A stretch of DNA of 64,000 bases, taken from contig NC_090290.1 in assembly GCF_037392515.1 (NCBI RefSeq), positions 17,249,753-17,313,752 on the forward strand, written 5' to 3'. Numbering within the stretch: position 1 is the stretch's first letter; each line of letters opens with the position of its first letter. Under the pieces are notes generated by a model. That model worked only from the letters and a program-made list of their open reading frames with translations. It made no database searches and had not been told where the DNA came from. The translations under genes were made by a program, and so were the position numbers. This DNA is from Haliotis asinina (lineage: Eukaryota; Mollusca; Gastropoda; Lepetellida; Haliotidae). Below are positions 55,201-63,535 of the stretch, one piece after another.

Positions 55201-55605
55201 AATAGGAAACGGGGAAATGATCGTCACAATTAACGAGCCACACAACAATCCATTCAAAAAGTCATTCAAAATCCTACAGATGTTTCAAACCATGTGACAG
55301 AGTTCAATATGATCTTTTCTTCAACTGATAACATGCCTCGTCTCTAAAAGCCGAACTTGAACATTCTGCTTAAAGATTCTAACAATAACGCTAAAGTCAT
55401 GCCTTTGAGTTGAATCAGACAAAATAAACATTCAATGAAATCTGGACCAAAGTAATTTTTAGACACATATTATATCGGTGTATATAGGTCACGTTAAGGT
55501 CACAGTTTTCTTAACGAATCAACATTTTAAAAGGTACTAACCCGATCTTAGCGAAGCCGTCTCCCCAAAAGCAAACAATAAGCTGGAAATGACGAGGATA
55601 TTCAT
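45621..55605 (-). CDS. Secreted protein with five six-cysteine (pacifastin/VWC-subdomain-like) domains, 7 exons, 288 aa
   Basis: Exons in transcript order are 55605-55542, 55081-55064, 51805-51629, 50685-50545, 49176-49024, 47886-47713 and 45760-45621. All junctions are phase 1, and the sum is 288 codons plus stop. Exon 1 gives a signal peptide (MNILVISSLLFAFGETAS). An 18-nt microexon adds DKRANG with a dibasic site. Each later exon encodes one domain of pattern C-x(n)-C-N-x-C-x-C-x(2-3)-G-x(2-3)-C-T-x3-C; the fifth lacks the Gly. This fits pacifastin-type protease inhibitors, though the first loop is longer (19-24 residues), and equally the six-Cys first half of VWC domains. If pacifastin-like, the residues at the usual reactive site (after CT) are Ala, His, His, Asn and His, which is unusual. 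The exon 3 acceptor lacks AG. Confidence 0.72.
45885..45985 (-). repeat. SINE-A 3' half
   Basis: Includes gtgagtgagcgattgag and ctttacgccgtactcaac, then taataatcgagtcttgacc. A short tail stub of the same type lies at 45375-45408. Confidence 0.75.
46048..46215 (-). repeat. SINE-A copy
   Basis: Contains caacgccgcactgaacaat, cccagtgatcaacagtatc and tgaccacccgttcccgttag blocks. Confidence 0.8.
46222..46285. repeat. (GTA)n microsatellite
   Basis: About 20 gta units with a few gtc interruptions. The poly-Leu frame across it is an artefact. Confidence 0.97.
46528..46908 (+). pseudogene. N-terminal fragment of a DDE (IS630/Tc1-superfamily) transposase
   Basis: The 126-residue frame has a helix-turn-helix-like part (ATGLSTATLKRIKEESG) followed by SPTKLRKPKTCTYKLDDFDR and CAVRQFVQ. 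This order is familiar from the N-termini of eukaryotic DDE transposases. It stops before any catalytic domain, so it is a fragment. No inverted ends were identified. Confidence 0.45.
46966..47149. mobile_element. Hairpin MITE, ~184 bp
   Basis: Inverted ends acaggggcttgtaacgctga (left) and tcagcgttacaagcccctgt (right) extend about 45 bp inward. The centre is itself a near-perfect inverted repeat (tattactactatataaa and its complement). The flanks cccaaatc and cccaaaatc may be a target duplication. The CAGGGG terminus is reminiscent of hAT elements. Confidence 0.75.
47150..47700. other. Intron stretch without recognised features
   Basis: Part of intron 6 of the six-Cys gene. No repeat or coding signal recognised. 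Confidence 0.4.
47713..47886 (-). CDS. Domain 4 exon of six-Cys protein
   Basis: Acceptor gattttcag, donor acag|gtgggt. A 16-residue spacer precedes the domain (TCYDNTQHLF, DGCNTCTCSTG, CTNRQC). Phase 1 on both sides. Confidence 0.75.
48028..48152 (+). repeat. SINE-B copy with internal deletion
   Basis: A clear tRNA-like head (gggttcgaatccccac) is joined after gtactgtgtgtg to attgctaaaagaaacgtaaac and (ACTC)n. Confidence 0.85.
48160..48830. other. Intron stretch without recognised features
   Basis: Part of intron 5 of the six-Cys gene. Nothing recognised. Confidence 0.4.
48833..48985 (-). repeat. SINE-B copy
   Basis: Contains cagcaatattccagcaacac, gtacccatatgaggaattg and cactttaaccgcc. It ends about 40 bp from the exon at 49024. 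Confidence 0.82.
49024..49176 (-). CDS. Domain 3 exon of six-Cys protein
   Basis: Acceptor aacttctgcag, donor atag|gtaatg. Encodes GTCVDPVTSQLYQNGQTY, DACNTCTCTNGNIAC and THNTC. Very similar to domain 2, indicating recent exon duplication. Confidence 0.78.
49415..49560 (-). repeat. SINE-B copy
   Basis: Includes ttccagcaatatcgttgg, acattgtacccaggtagg and a tRNA-like head with ttgaccgcttggcgacc. Confidence 0.78.
49560..50340. other. Intron stretch with a short inverted pair
   Basis: Two words, ccctcgtgtcattgcgggg (49562-49580) and cctcgcagtgacacgaggg (about 49699-49717), are near-complementary. This suggests a ~160-bp palindromic MITE (about 49560-49720). The rest shows nothing. Confidence 0.45.
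50545..50685 (-). CDS. Domain 2 exon of six-Cys protein
   Basis: Acceptor tcttctacag, donor atag|gtaaaa. Encodes GVCVHPVSSQLYQNGQTY, DGCNTCTCTNGNIVC and THRTC. Nearly the same as domain 3. Confidence 0.78.
   Translation of the reverse strand, partial: QVCACTRCRLSCTRTAKHTRLLTDVTPARALTGTLCARTERAQYKA
50820..51430. other. Intron stretch without recognised features
   Basis: AT-rich part of intron 3 of the six-Cys gene. Confidence 0.4.
51629..51805 (-). CDS. Domain 1 exon of six-Cys protein; acceptor lacks AG
   Basis: Encodes DDVGCLYNGVFEFLG, then GCNSCVC, TGIQCTATPC and a Thr/Pro/Val-rich tail. The donor is acac|gtaaat. Upstream is an excellent pyrimidine tract (ccttcttctcttgttcccc), but it ends tatg instead of an AG. 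There is no AG anywhere in the preceding ~60 nt of the minus strand. The 5' limit is set by phase and is tentative. Confidence 0.62.
51885..52045 (-). repeat. SINE-B copy
   Basis: gtgcgtgagtttattatg tail, gcaatattccagcaatatc, gaggaatcgaacccgggcc and a head ending actccaccgcccc. Confidence 0.88.
52085..52240 (-). repeat. SINE-B copy
   Basis: tttagcaatattccagcaat through ggaattgaacccggtagtt. It directly follows another SINE-B in the same orientation. Confidence 0.82.
52255..52520 (-). repeat. SINE-A full-length copy
   Basis: Tail gagtttagttttacgcctc, ccagacagtccagtgacca, gacatgtgtcaaccaagtc and head cgaccccgggcctacacgg. Confidence 0.9.
52655..52905 (-). repeat. SINE-A copy
   Basis: gatttacttttacgccg, ctggaccagacattcc and a degraded head ccccgatctacacggatc. 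Confidence 0.85.
53125..53205 (-). repeat. SINE-A 3' fragment
   Basis: Shows gacagcggtctgtagatgat and ccagtctggaccaaatcat. Confidence 0.6.
53495..53655 (-). repeat. SINE-A copy
   Basis: gtgtaacgccgcgctc, tatgagcatcaatctgcgc and agcctgaccacccgatacc. Confidence 0.8.
53660..54650. other. Intron stretch with no supported gene
   Basis: Two overlapping minus-strand frames at 53992-54278 have no recognised domain. Within intron 2 of the six-Cys gene. Confidence 0.35.
54655..54935 (-). repeat. SINE-A full-length copy
   Basis: (GTGA)n tail, ctttacgccgcagtcagc, agcatgagcatcgatccgc and head taccccgggaccttcacg. Confidence 0.92.
55064..55081 (-). CDS. 18-nt microexon of six-Cys protein
   Basis: Acceptor tttatttcag and donor ggag|gtatgcg bracket 18 nt encoding DKRANG (Asp split with the previous exon). 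Phase 1 on both sides. It adds a Lys-Arg pair just after the signal peptide. Confidence 0.5.
55542..55605 (-). CDS. Signal-peptide exon of six-Cys protein
   Basis: ATG at 55605 opens a 21-codon signal peptide with a hydrophobic core and small residues near GETAS. The donor cgg|gttagta is phase 1. Confidence 0.68.
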
Positions 55606-55798
55606 TGTGTGTCGACACCAGTGTGTCCTGTACGCCATTCACGCTTGTTTTGTGGTGCTCCTAGTCCTGGTCTGATAAGGATCTGTCTTGGGGTCACACG
55701 TTTGACGATCTTCAGAACACACACTATGTACTGGGTCGAAAGTTCGGGACGTATGCATTAGACAAAACTGTCTCTTGTACACCGGTTATCTTAGAGGG

Positions 55799-55865
55799 GT
55801 TTTTTTTTTTAAAAAATTTAATTTTTTTTGTTTGTTATTCTTTTTTTTATTGCTGTTTTTTTACG
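55799..55865. repeat. T-rich low-complexity tract
   Basis: Runs of up to 11 T broken by short A/G interruptions, followed by a gggggtggaggggg purine tract. Confidence 0.85.
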
Positions 55866-55947
55866 GAGGGGGTGGAGGGGGCGGTGTATACGACAGTATA
55901 ATTGGCACTGCGTTATGAAACATTCCGTTTCAGAGTTGTCCCGTACT

Positions 55948-56115
55948 GGTGAATGAGTATGGTTTTACGCCGTTTTTAGCAATATTCCAATAATATCACT
56001 GCTGAAGTCACAAGAAATGGGCGTCACATATTGTACCCATGTGGATAATCGAACCGGTGTCTTCAGCCTGACAAGCGAACGCTTTAACCCATAGGCTAGG
56101 CTATCCCGTCACCCC
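55948..56115 (-). repeat. SINE-B copy
   Basis: gtttttagcaatattccaat, gtacccatgtggataatcg and a head with gcgaacgctttaaccc. Confidence 0.85.
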
Positions 56116-56239
56116 TGCACCCTGGGACACCATGCTGACTGTAAAATGCTAAATGGATATCATGTTTTTTGGTTGTTACATCTGTTATCAAAATAAACAA
56201 CCAACTTATTCCTTTATGAAGTGTTTGAAGAATGGCCCG

Positions 56240-56515
56240 TCTCTAGGGGACCCGTGAAAATCCGGGGTTGAATTGATCTTCAGTGACCCATGCTTGTTGT
56301 ATGGGGCCCCTCAATGGTTCGGGTTGTCAAACGTCAAACCTGTTTGACGTACGCCATCGGAACCAATTCCGCAGATCGATGCTCATGCTCTTGATCACTG
56401 GATTGTCTGATCCAGTAAAAACCTCGATTGTTTACAGACCCCATCAATATGGATAGAATATTGTTGAGTGCAGCGTCAAACTAACCTAAACTCACTCGCT
56501 CACTCTAAGGCGTAA
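56240..56515 (+). repeat. SINE-A full-length copy, plus orientation
   Basis: Head gacccgtgaaaatccgg, cagatcgatgctcatgctc, ttgatcactggattgtctg and tail ctaaactcactcgctcac. Confidence 0.88.
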
Positions 56516-56734
56516 CTCTTCGTTGTGCATGATACGGTAACACGCAAGGGATTGTGGGTTCGAACCCCAGTGTGTCCTAATTATGTCGCCTGTGTTGTTT
56601 GCACGATATCGGTACAAGTGAATTTCAAGAACTTTGTTCACGTTTAAAACCTGCTTCACTTCAGGATTCCCTCCTCCATGTAACTGAGGTTACAATGGCA
56701 CCTTAGTGGTAAAATCGTTCGCTCGACACGCAAA

Positions 56735-56985
56735 ATAGTCGGTGGCGGTGAGGTAGCCTGCTTGTTAATGTGTTTGCTCGGCATGTCGATTTCCCATCAG
56801 AACATTAAATTAAAATTCAATCAAATCATCAAATTAAATTCAATCGCCGACATTAAGCTGTCTGACACACCCAAAATAACTGGAATCCTGTTTAATGCGC
56901 TGTTGTACGCAACCCACTTTCAGTTATGAGTGAGTGAGCTAGTTTTGCGCCGCCTTTAGCAATATTTCTGGAATAGATCAGCGAT
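56735..56985. repeat. Two SINE-B pieces in opposite orientation
   Basis: A plus-strand head fragment (ggtggcggtgaggtagcctg, ~56738-56790) and a minus-strand tail (gtgagtgagctagttttgcg, ~56927-56985). Confidence 0.65.
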
Positions 56986-56999
56986 GATATAACGATCCA

Positions 57000-57655
57000 T
57001 ATTGTAGCTCGTATATGTATATCTGAAAGGTATTTCTGTATTTGGCCCAGTACAGTGAAAAGAGTGCCGGCGAGATAACAGCTATGAATAGCTATATATA
57101 GCGAATCACTCTCTATCTCTGACCTCTGGTTGACACTATGAATAAGTTCTACAGGTGGGGAGTGGGCAGGACCACCAGATATGTGCTCCAAAGTGAGGAA
57201 TTAAAAGGGGGTTGTGGTGTTGGACCATGAGGATCGGTACAACCCATCACGGGTTGTCTAGTTCAGACCTGATTATATACACGTCGTTTCAATATAATTT
57301 AACTGGTATATCGTCAATGTTTAAAGCATCAAACATCCTTCCACAATTACCCCAGCCAATGAAAATGTAATTAAGCAAAGCACGCGCGTTATGATGGTTA
57401 CTGGAGTCACAGGTGGCGACATTCGTCACCACTCGCCCCTTTCCGTACCTCCAAGAAGATAGTCGGATAGTCCCGGAATAATACGAACTGGCTTGGTGAT
57501 AATCGATAGGGGCGAGTGGTGGCGCATGGGAAATGTGCTGTGAGGAGTGTTGGCACAGTTACTTCCCTTTGTATGAAACAGTGTTTCATAGACGAAGGTA
57601 TGACCAAACCACCATACTAAACCACTGCCGAGGAACCTCTGACGGCTTGGTTCAA
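57000..57655. other. Stretch without supported genes
   Basis: No recognised domain. A short pair, gtcgccac-type and gtggcgcatg-type words around 57415 and 57515, may be a small inverted repeat. Confidence 0.35.
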
Positions 57656-57659
57656 TGTC

Positions 57660-57725
57660 ACCTTGAATATATACTTCAGTCAGACAGGTGTTCCAGTGAC
57701 TGGATTATCTACAGACAGCCGCCAT
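57660..57725 (+). repeat. SINE-A 3' fragment
   Basis: Shows cagtgactggattatctaca and gacagccgccatg. Confidence 0.55.
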
Positions 57726-58009
57726 GAAAATGAAATGCTTCTAAGAACAACTCAAACAACAAGCAAACTTGTAATGTTCTTATAAACATGGTTAGAACGG
57801 TGCTACTGTGGGTCTTGTCAAAACGGGAATCTTCTCACAAGTAAGATTGCATGCCGTATAAGGCCTAGGTTCTACGGTTCGAATTCTTAGTTCAGCCTCC
57901 TGTATGTTTGGACAAGAGTCTGATTCTGTCTGTTTCCCTCTCTCATGAATTACAGAGCCAGAACACTCTCGAGGATCTGGACAATATGTGATTCCCTGTA
58001 GCTCATGCA

Positions 58010-58165
58010 TGTCTGTGAGGCGACTAACAGGATCAGCGATAGCGACTAACTCAGGCCCGTTCACTTGGCTGGTTGATGCATGCCGTCATATCCAAATTGT
58101 ATGGATGAATGCTTGTGTTGTCAATCACTGCTTGTGTTGTCAATCACTGGATTGTCTTTTTGAAG
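58010..58165 (+). repeat. SINE-A middle fragment
   Basis: Includes gtgaggcgactaacaggatc, ttggctggttgatgcatg and gtcaatcactggattgtc, with a 20-bp local duplication. Confidence 0.65.
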
Positions 58166-58179
58166 CAAAACCATTATTG

Positions 58180-58340
58180 AGCCCCTAGGGGTGGTGGTTA
58201 AAGCGTTCGCTCGTTACACCGAAAATCCGGGCTCCATTCCCACACGGGTATAGTGTGTGAAGCCCATTTCTGGTGCCTCCCGCCGTGATGTTGCTGGAAT
58301 ATTGCTAAAAGCGACATAAAACTAAACTCACTCATTCACA
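58180..58340 (+). repeat. SINE-B full-length copy
   Basis: Head ggtggtggttaaagcg, gtgtgtgaagcccatttctg, attgctggaatattgctaa and tail actaaactcactcattcac. Confidence 0.92.
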
Positions 58341-59183
58341 AGCGCCGCCATTAGGCTGAAATATGGGTGCGGCTTTAAGCAGTAAACAAACGTGCCAGAT
58401 TCTTGCAGATTTGTTGTGAGTTGTAAAAGTCGATATTGTTCGTTGCACACTGTGTTCGCTGTGCACTAAACACACAAACAACAATATCATCAAATTATGG
58501 AATATCTCCCAGTTGGACATACACATTTGTTAAGAACTTAGTGATGCTGTCGTAAGCTGTCTGTCATACACACGAAGATATAAAAATGCTGTAAAAATAT
58601 ACCAAGTCATTCCACGGAAAATGCGTTCTGTGTACAAATGTATATCAATATTTCGTATGATAAATCATATCCTGATTTTGTACTCCCACCGTGCAAGCAC
58701 TGTTCTTTGGGTTCCAGCGTTAGTTTAATCTGTGTCCTGTCTGTATACGTATGCTGATGCAAAACAAAGTGAGTCGTTGACAATGGGACACAGTGAAGTG
58801 AGGCCCCAAGATCACGACAAGGCGATAACTCTCTTTATTTCTTAAAAGCGTCTTGTAGATACGGTTCCATTTGCACTTCCGATCTTCGCTACATTTATCA
58901 AGAGAAAAGACAGTCATGGCGCTAAGCTCGATTAGTGCAAGTGGTCCATGGAAGACAAGCTGTCAGTGTGACGCATTTTGACTTCGATGATGCAAAGCAT
59001 TGTGTGAAGTTGAAATCATGCGAGAGGTTGATTCGTGCCCTCCACGAGTTATGAAACAGCATTACTCGAGGTCGTATTTTGAACCGGACAGATTCATTCA
59101 GATTGCCTTGATATCGGTTGTGCTCCAAATCAGCTCTATTTTATAATATCAGTCCCACGAGACCCAATAAGTTATGTTAGGCA

Positions 59184-59435
59184 TCAGCTCTCTTGGGTGA
59201 AGGTAATTGCTTGGTTGCTACTGCCGAGTGATTGTGCGTCAGTTTGATTTTTGGCACTCATTAGGTAGTTCATTATCATGCGGGTCTTTTTCACGTGGTC
59301 AAATTGGGGCAAGGATTCCACCATGTGGTATCTCACATGCTTGTGACCTTTGACCTGCACGCGTTTGTCAGCAAACTGACACAGCTGTTTCCGAATCCAC
59401 ACCTTCCCACCTGGTCGAGGCTGTAAATCTGTTTC
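59184..59435 (-). CDS. Terminal exon of CNB-domain gene
   Basis: Acceptor tacttccag followed by GAAACAGAT. 83 codons and a stop. Includes KVWIRKQLCQF and KTRMIMNYL. No recognised domain. Confidence 0.65.
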   Translation of the reverse strand, partial: ETDLQPRPGGKVWIRKQLCQFADKRVQVKGHKHVRYHMVESLPQFDHVKKTRMIMNYLMSAKNQTDAQSLGSSNQAITFTQES

Positions 59436-62400
59436 CTGGAAGTAGGAATGCGTGAGTGAGTATGGTGTTACGCCACAACGGCAATATGCAATCAATATAT
59501 CGACAGAGGACACCGGAAATAGGTTTCACACATTGTACCCATATGAGGAATCGTGTCGGGTCATCGACGTGACGAACTAACTCTTTAACCACTAAGCCAC
59601 CCCAACCGCCTATTGAAAGCATGAAAATATTCAATGTAAGCGTGGTGAGTTAGTATTGTGTAGCGCATTAACGCATGTCCATAGTTAGAGAATTTGTTTG
59701 AAGAAATAACTTCATTTTGGAAGTACCGTCATAGCCCAAATAATTTTGCTTTATGTTTGAAGTGATTGTTTTAGTGAATGGCAGAAACTGACATGATGTT
59801 TCAAGAAACAAATGTCTTGCCATAACGAATATTAAACTGTCTGCTCGTAGCTACTTGCAGCTTAGAATTCAACTCATCCTTGTGGTTCATGCCATCTTTC
59901 CAAAATGAAAATGTATAACATTTTCACATATAAAACAATAGCAACATCTGTACCTGTAAATGTCCTGTGTATCGTCTCAGCTTGGGTAGTTTGAGGGTCA
60001 TCTTGTTCTTGTTGCCGTATTTGAGATGAAAAGACCTGATCCTCGACTCCAGATAACTGAGGGAATTCTCGCTGGTGTCGTAATCTGCGTATGAAGGTTC
60101 CTTCTCTGCTAACTGCGTCACTAGACGATCTTGAATCCTCTCCTGGATGATCTTCTTAGCAGGCTCCCATTTGGATCTTACCGTACTTGTGCTGGATCTA
60201 CGTGTGGACTGAGGGACATACGATATTGTTGGAAGATGGAATTCCTCTTCGGGGTTCTCTTTAGGGACTTCAGTGTTCAAGGGTTCTAAATCGTTAACGA
60301 GTTTGGGTTGTTCATGCGCAAGCTCCACAATCTCCTCCGGAGATTCAAGATTAGGTTTTCTGCTAACTGCGCTTTCTCTTCGTTCCCGAGAGAGAAGCTG
60401 CTCTGCTGTGTCTTCTCGGATAGGTGGTAAGATGCTCGTGCTGTCTGTCAGTTGGGGTCCTCGAGAAGACGCTGGTGGCACAGGCCCTTGGGTTATCTTA
60501 GCGCTAGGCTCATTCAACTGGTGCATTAAATTCTGATCCTTATCTTTCCCATCACTTGATACACTCAAAGGAGATAATCCTCTTCTTGGTGTGGACTTAC
60601 CACTGTTTGGCTCTGATGGAGGTTTGGGAACAAATTTTGAGCTAAACCGCTTTTGTGAAGAGGACCCATCACTCATAACGGAGTCCTTGTCATCAGTGTC
60701 TGTGTTCAGGGATCCAGTTGATCCAAACCTTCCTTTCTTCTTTGAGAAGCTTGTAGTTCTGCTTCTGAAAGGCTCTGAGAAGCTTGTCCTTCTGCTACCA
60801 GTAGCCTCAGATGCAGCATCATTTCTGACTGATCCATTGGACCCGGAGTGTTTCTTTCTCCTGGGTTGTTGAAACATCAGCAAGTCGTCATCCAACATCT
60901 GCTGAAGGCTCTCCACAATCTCTCGCCGGCTTCTTGGCTGACGTCGGTTTGGGTTCCTTATCTTCGTTTTATGTTGAGTATTGAAACTAGACCCTCTTTT
61001 CCGAATATTTGCTCTGATTCTAGCTTTCTCCTGCATGAGATTCTTATAATAAACAGCCCCAGGCACCTGAGGATCTACCAGTGGAGATTTCCCTTCCAAA
61101 AAGTTATCGAGGATATATTGTCTTTCATGATCAATATCCGGAGCAACCTTGGACTCTTTCAACGGAGGTAGTCTCTTGGCTTCCGGAAAAGACCCTTCAG
61201 TCAATTTATAGTGCAAAAACTTCAGGAGCGGTATGTGCTGAGCATATTTCAAGTCCTTGCGAATCGCTAACTTAGATTCCACAAGCTTCTTCATCATTTG
61301 AATAGTATTTGGATTTTTTCTTCCTACGAGTCGGTCGAAGTTTTTCATGTCGAGAATGAACACTTCAGTTTCAGTCGAGCACACGACGGTCTGCATGTAG
61401 GTTCCCAATCCCAAACATATCTCGGTGTCTCCCAGCACCTCCCCGTTCTGCACCCCACAGAGACTCACAGACCTCTCATGAAGCTTCCGTTCTACTGCGG
61501 CGTACCCCTTTCTCCGTCGAAGGTCGACATTGTCCACTTTCATGGGGAGTGCGTTGGGATCACGGTACTTCCGTAGTATGGCGTTCTTCCTTGGTTCCCT
61601 GTGAAACAAGAGGGATTAAGTGAGGTATTGGTTGCAGAACCAAGTATTTCTTTTTAATCTTTACCTTAAGAATGTGAGTGAGTGAGTGAGTGACCGATGA
61701 TCAGATAAAATGTGCTTAACATTTTGAAAATTCAACCCTACACTTTTAACGCTGAAAGCAAACACCAACACTATTCCATTTGCATGCGCTGGCGCCAGTG
61801 CTGTCGAATCACGTTACCTGCTAGAGATAACTTACTAGTATTTCTTTATCATCATTTGGGGCCAAGCCATGTATATACCACATAAATTAGACGAACGACA
61901 CCGGCGGTCCAATATAATTTAACATGCATTAAGTTCACAAAAGCACTTCCATGATATCGTTCGGTGTCTTTAAGCAAAATGTTATCGCTTCTGTTATTGA
62001 TTGTTCTGAAATTACGTCGAAAACGTTCTGAGAAATGTTTTGGAGAACACGCAAATCCGAACCACGGATTTAATGTTTAAGTAACTTAGTGTTTAACGAA
62101 TGCCGGGCGTGAGGCCTACTACATCACGTATATTTCGCATTCAGCTGCCCCACATACATAATTGAAGTCCACTAGTCCATTAATGTTCGAACCAAATAGC
62201 AAATGGTCTTTGTTACCAGTAATAAGTGATATGAAATCAAATAAAATATGTAAGGAGTGATAATGAACGCTGTATTCGGGAAAATGTTAAATGTGCTCGT
62301 TTGTTTGAAATGTTAAAGACAAAAAGAAACAAATTTTACATTATGTTGAATTATATAAGATTTCGAGTAATGGAATCGTCCATTCGATGGATACATTGAG

Positions 62401-63535
62401 CATATGGATGGGATGGGTATTTAAGAATTAGAAAATTATTCACAGATACATCACAGCGGTTTGGTGCGTTTACACAAAATGATCCGGTTTTCCGTACGGC
62501 ATGACGCCACGACTGACAAAAAATCACTCGCATCAACAAAGTTGTTCACATGGATGTCTGACTACTTCTCCTAAATACGAGAAAAAACCCGAAATATAAA
62601 CATATACCAGTACGCAGAAAGTCACAACTGTTCTGATTAAGTACATCACATATGCATGTGCAAACGATCACCGGAACAACGAGCGTCACCTCGTAAAAAA
62701 TCCGGCGTACCAATTTAAGTGAACATGCCACTTTGTGAAAAATCAGTCAACGATAGTGATGTGAAACGTCAGATTTGTTGTACATATATTTTAACTTCTT
62801 CGAAGTGAAGGTCGGATGAATAAGCGTAAACACAATATTTGAATTCCTACTGCTTACAGTTTCAATGTTGTGATATATAATTGCGTATCTTGTAGATATG
62901 TCTGCACGAACCAGACTGGGTGAGTGAGTGACGTACGTTTTACGTCGCTTTATGCAATATTCGAGCCATATCAGGACGGAGGACACCAGAAATGGGCTCC
63001 ACACATAGTACATGTCTGTGGAATAGCAAATGCGAGATGGGCGAACGCTTTAACTCCACCACCCCTCACGAAATTAATGATTATTTATTATCTTATTATC
63101 CACATTTTGCCTTCCATATAATACGTAAAGCTTTACGTTTTTTATCCTTTCAAAGTCTTGGTGTAATGCAATGTCACGAGATCAGATGTGATGTGATGTC
63201 AGATGTCGTTGTGAGGGAAGGAAAGACGAGACGAGGAGAGATGATGTGGCGGTGTGCTGATCGACTATGTCCCCTTGATGAACAAGGCAGAATTACAAAA
63301 AAATACCAGAGAGTCTGCCAATTCATTTAGAAAGCTACACCAATTCGTAAGACACTGTCAATGCTACCGATGCAAATATTTTGATTATTTTATCTCCGCC
63401 AATCACATTCATACAGGCACGTACCTCAGCCAATCAAATTCAATGGAGTAGATATCAATGGCAGCTTCAAAGGGCCAGAGGTGAGGATACTGGTGTCGAT
63501 GACGTGAGGGTTCCATGTAGAACTTGGCCTGGCCT
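59184..63535 (-). CDS. Cyclic-nucleotide-binding-domain protein, last three exons (5' part beyond window)
   Basis: Exons are 63535-63425, 61598-59954 and 59435-59184, with junction phases 2 and 0 that agree. At the first junction AG plus G restores an Arg codon. The large exon starts inside a CNB-type beta-roll: the phosphate-binding-cassette region reads GEVLGDTEICLGLGTYMQ then TVVCSTETEVFILDMKNF, the usual order. The Arg that normally contacts the cyclic phosphate is not present, so nucleotide binding is doubtful. A long basic and Ser-rich, probably disordered region follows (KKKGRFGS, SRRTSFSEPF and similar). The upstream exon ends HLWPFEAAIDIYSIEFDWLR. The last exon adds a basic tail and stop. 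Similarity to CNBD-type proteins is my reading; the exact orthologue is unknown. Confidence 0.72.
59450..59612 (-). repeat. SINE-B copy
   Basis: gtgagtgagtatggtgttac tail through accactaagccaccccaacc. It lies only ~15 bp upstream of the terminal exon acceptor. Confidence 0.85.
59954..61598 (-). CDS. Large internal exon (1645 nt) of CNB-domain gene
   Basis: Acceptor tgtttcacag|ggaacc and donor ttacag|gtacag. An uninterrupted 548-codon frame containing part of the CNB domain and the long Ser/Arg/Lys-rich tail. Internal exons of this size are unusual. Confidence 0.8.
61600..62910. other. Intron stretch without recognised features
   Basis: Intron between the last two large pieces of the CNB-domain gene. 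Only a short (GTGA)n run at ~61675-61692. Confidence 0.4.
62915..63065 (-). repeat. SINE-B copy
   Basis: gggtgagtgagtgacg tail, atgcaatattcgagccatatc, gaaatgggctccacacata and a degraded head. Confidence 0.8.
63425..63535 (-). CDS. Internal exon (111 nt) of CNB-domain gene
   Basis: Acceptor cttgttttgcag, donor tgag|gtacgtg. Encodes GQAKFYMEPSRHRHQ and PFEAAIDIYSIEFDWLR. Phase 2 in and out. Confidence 0.68.
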
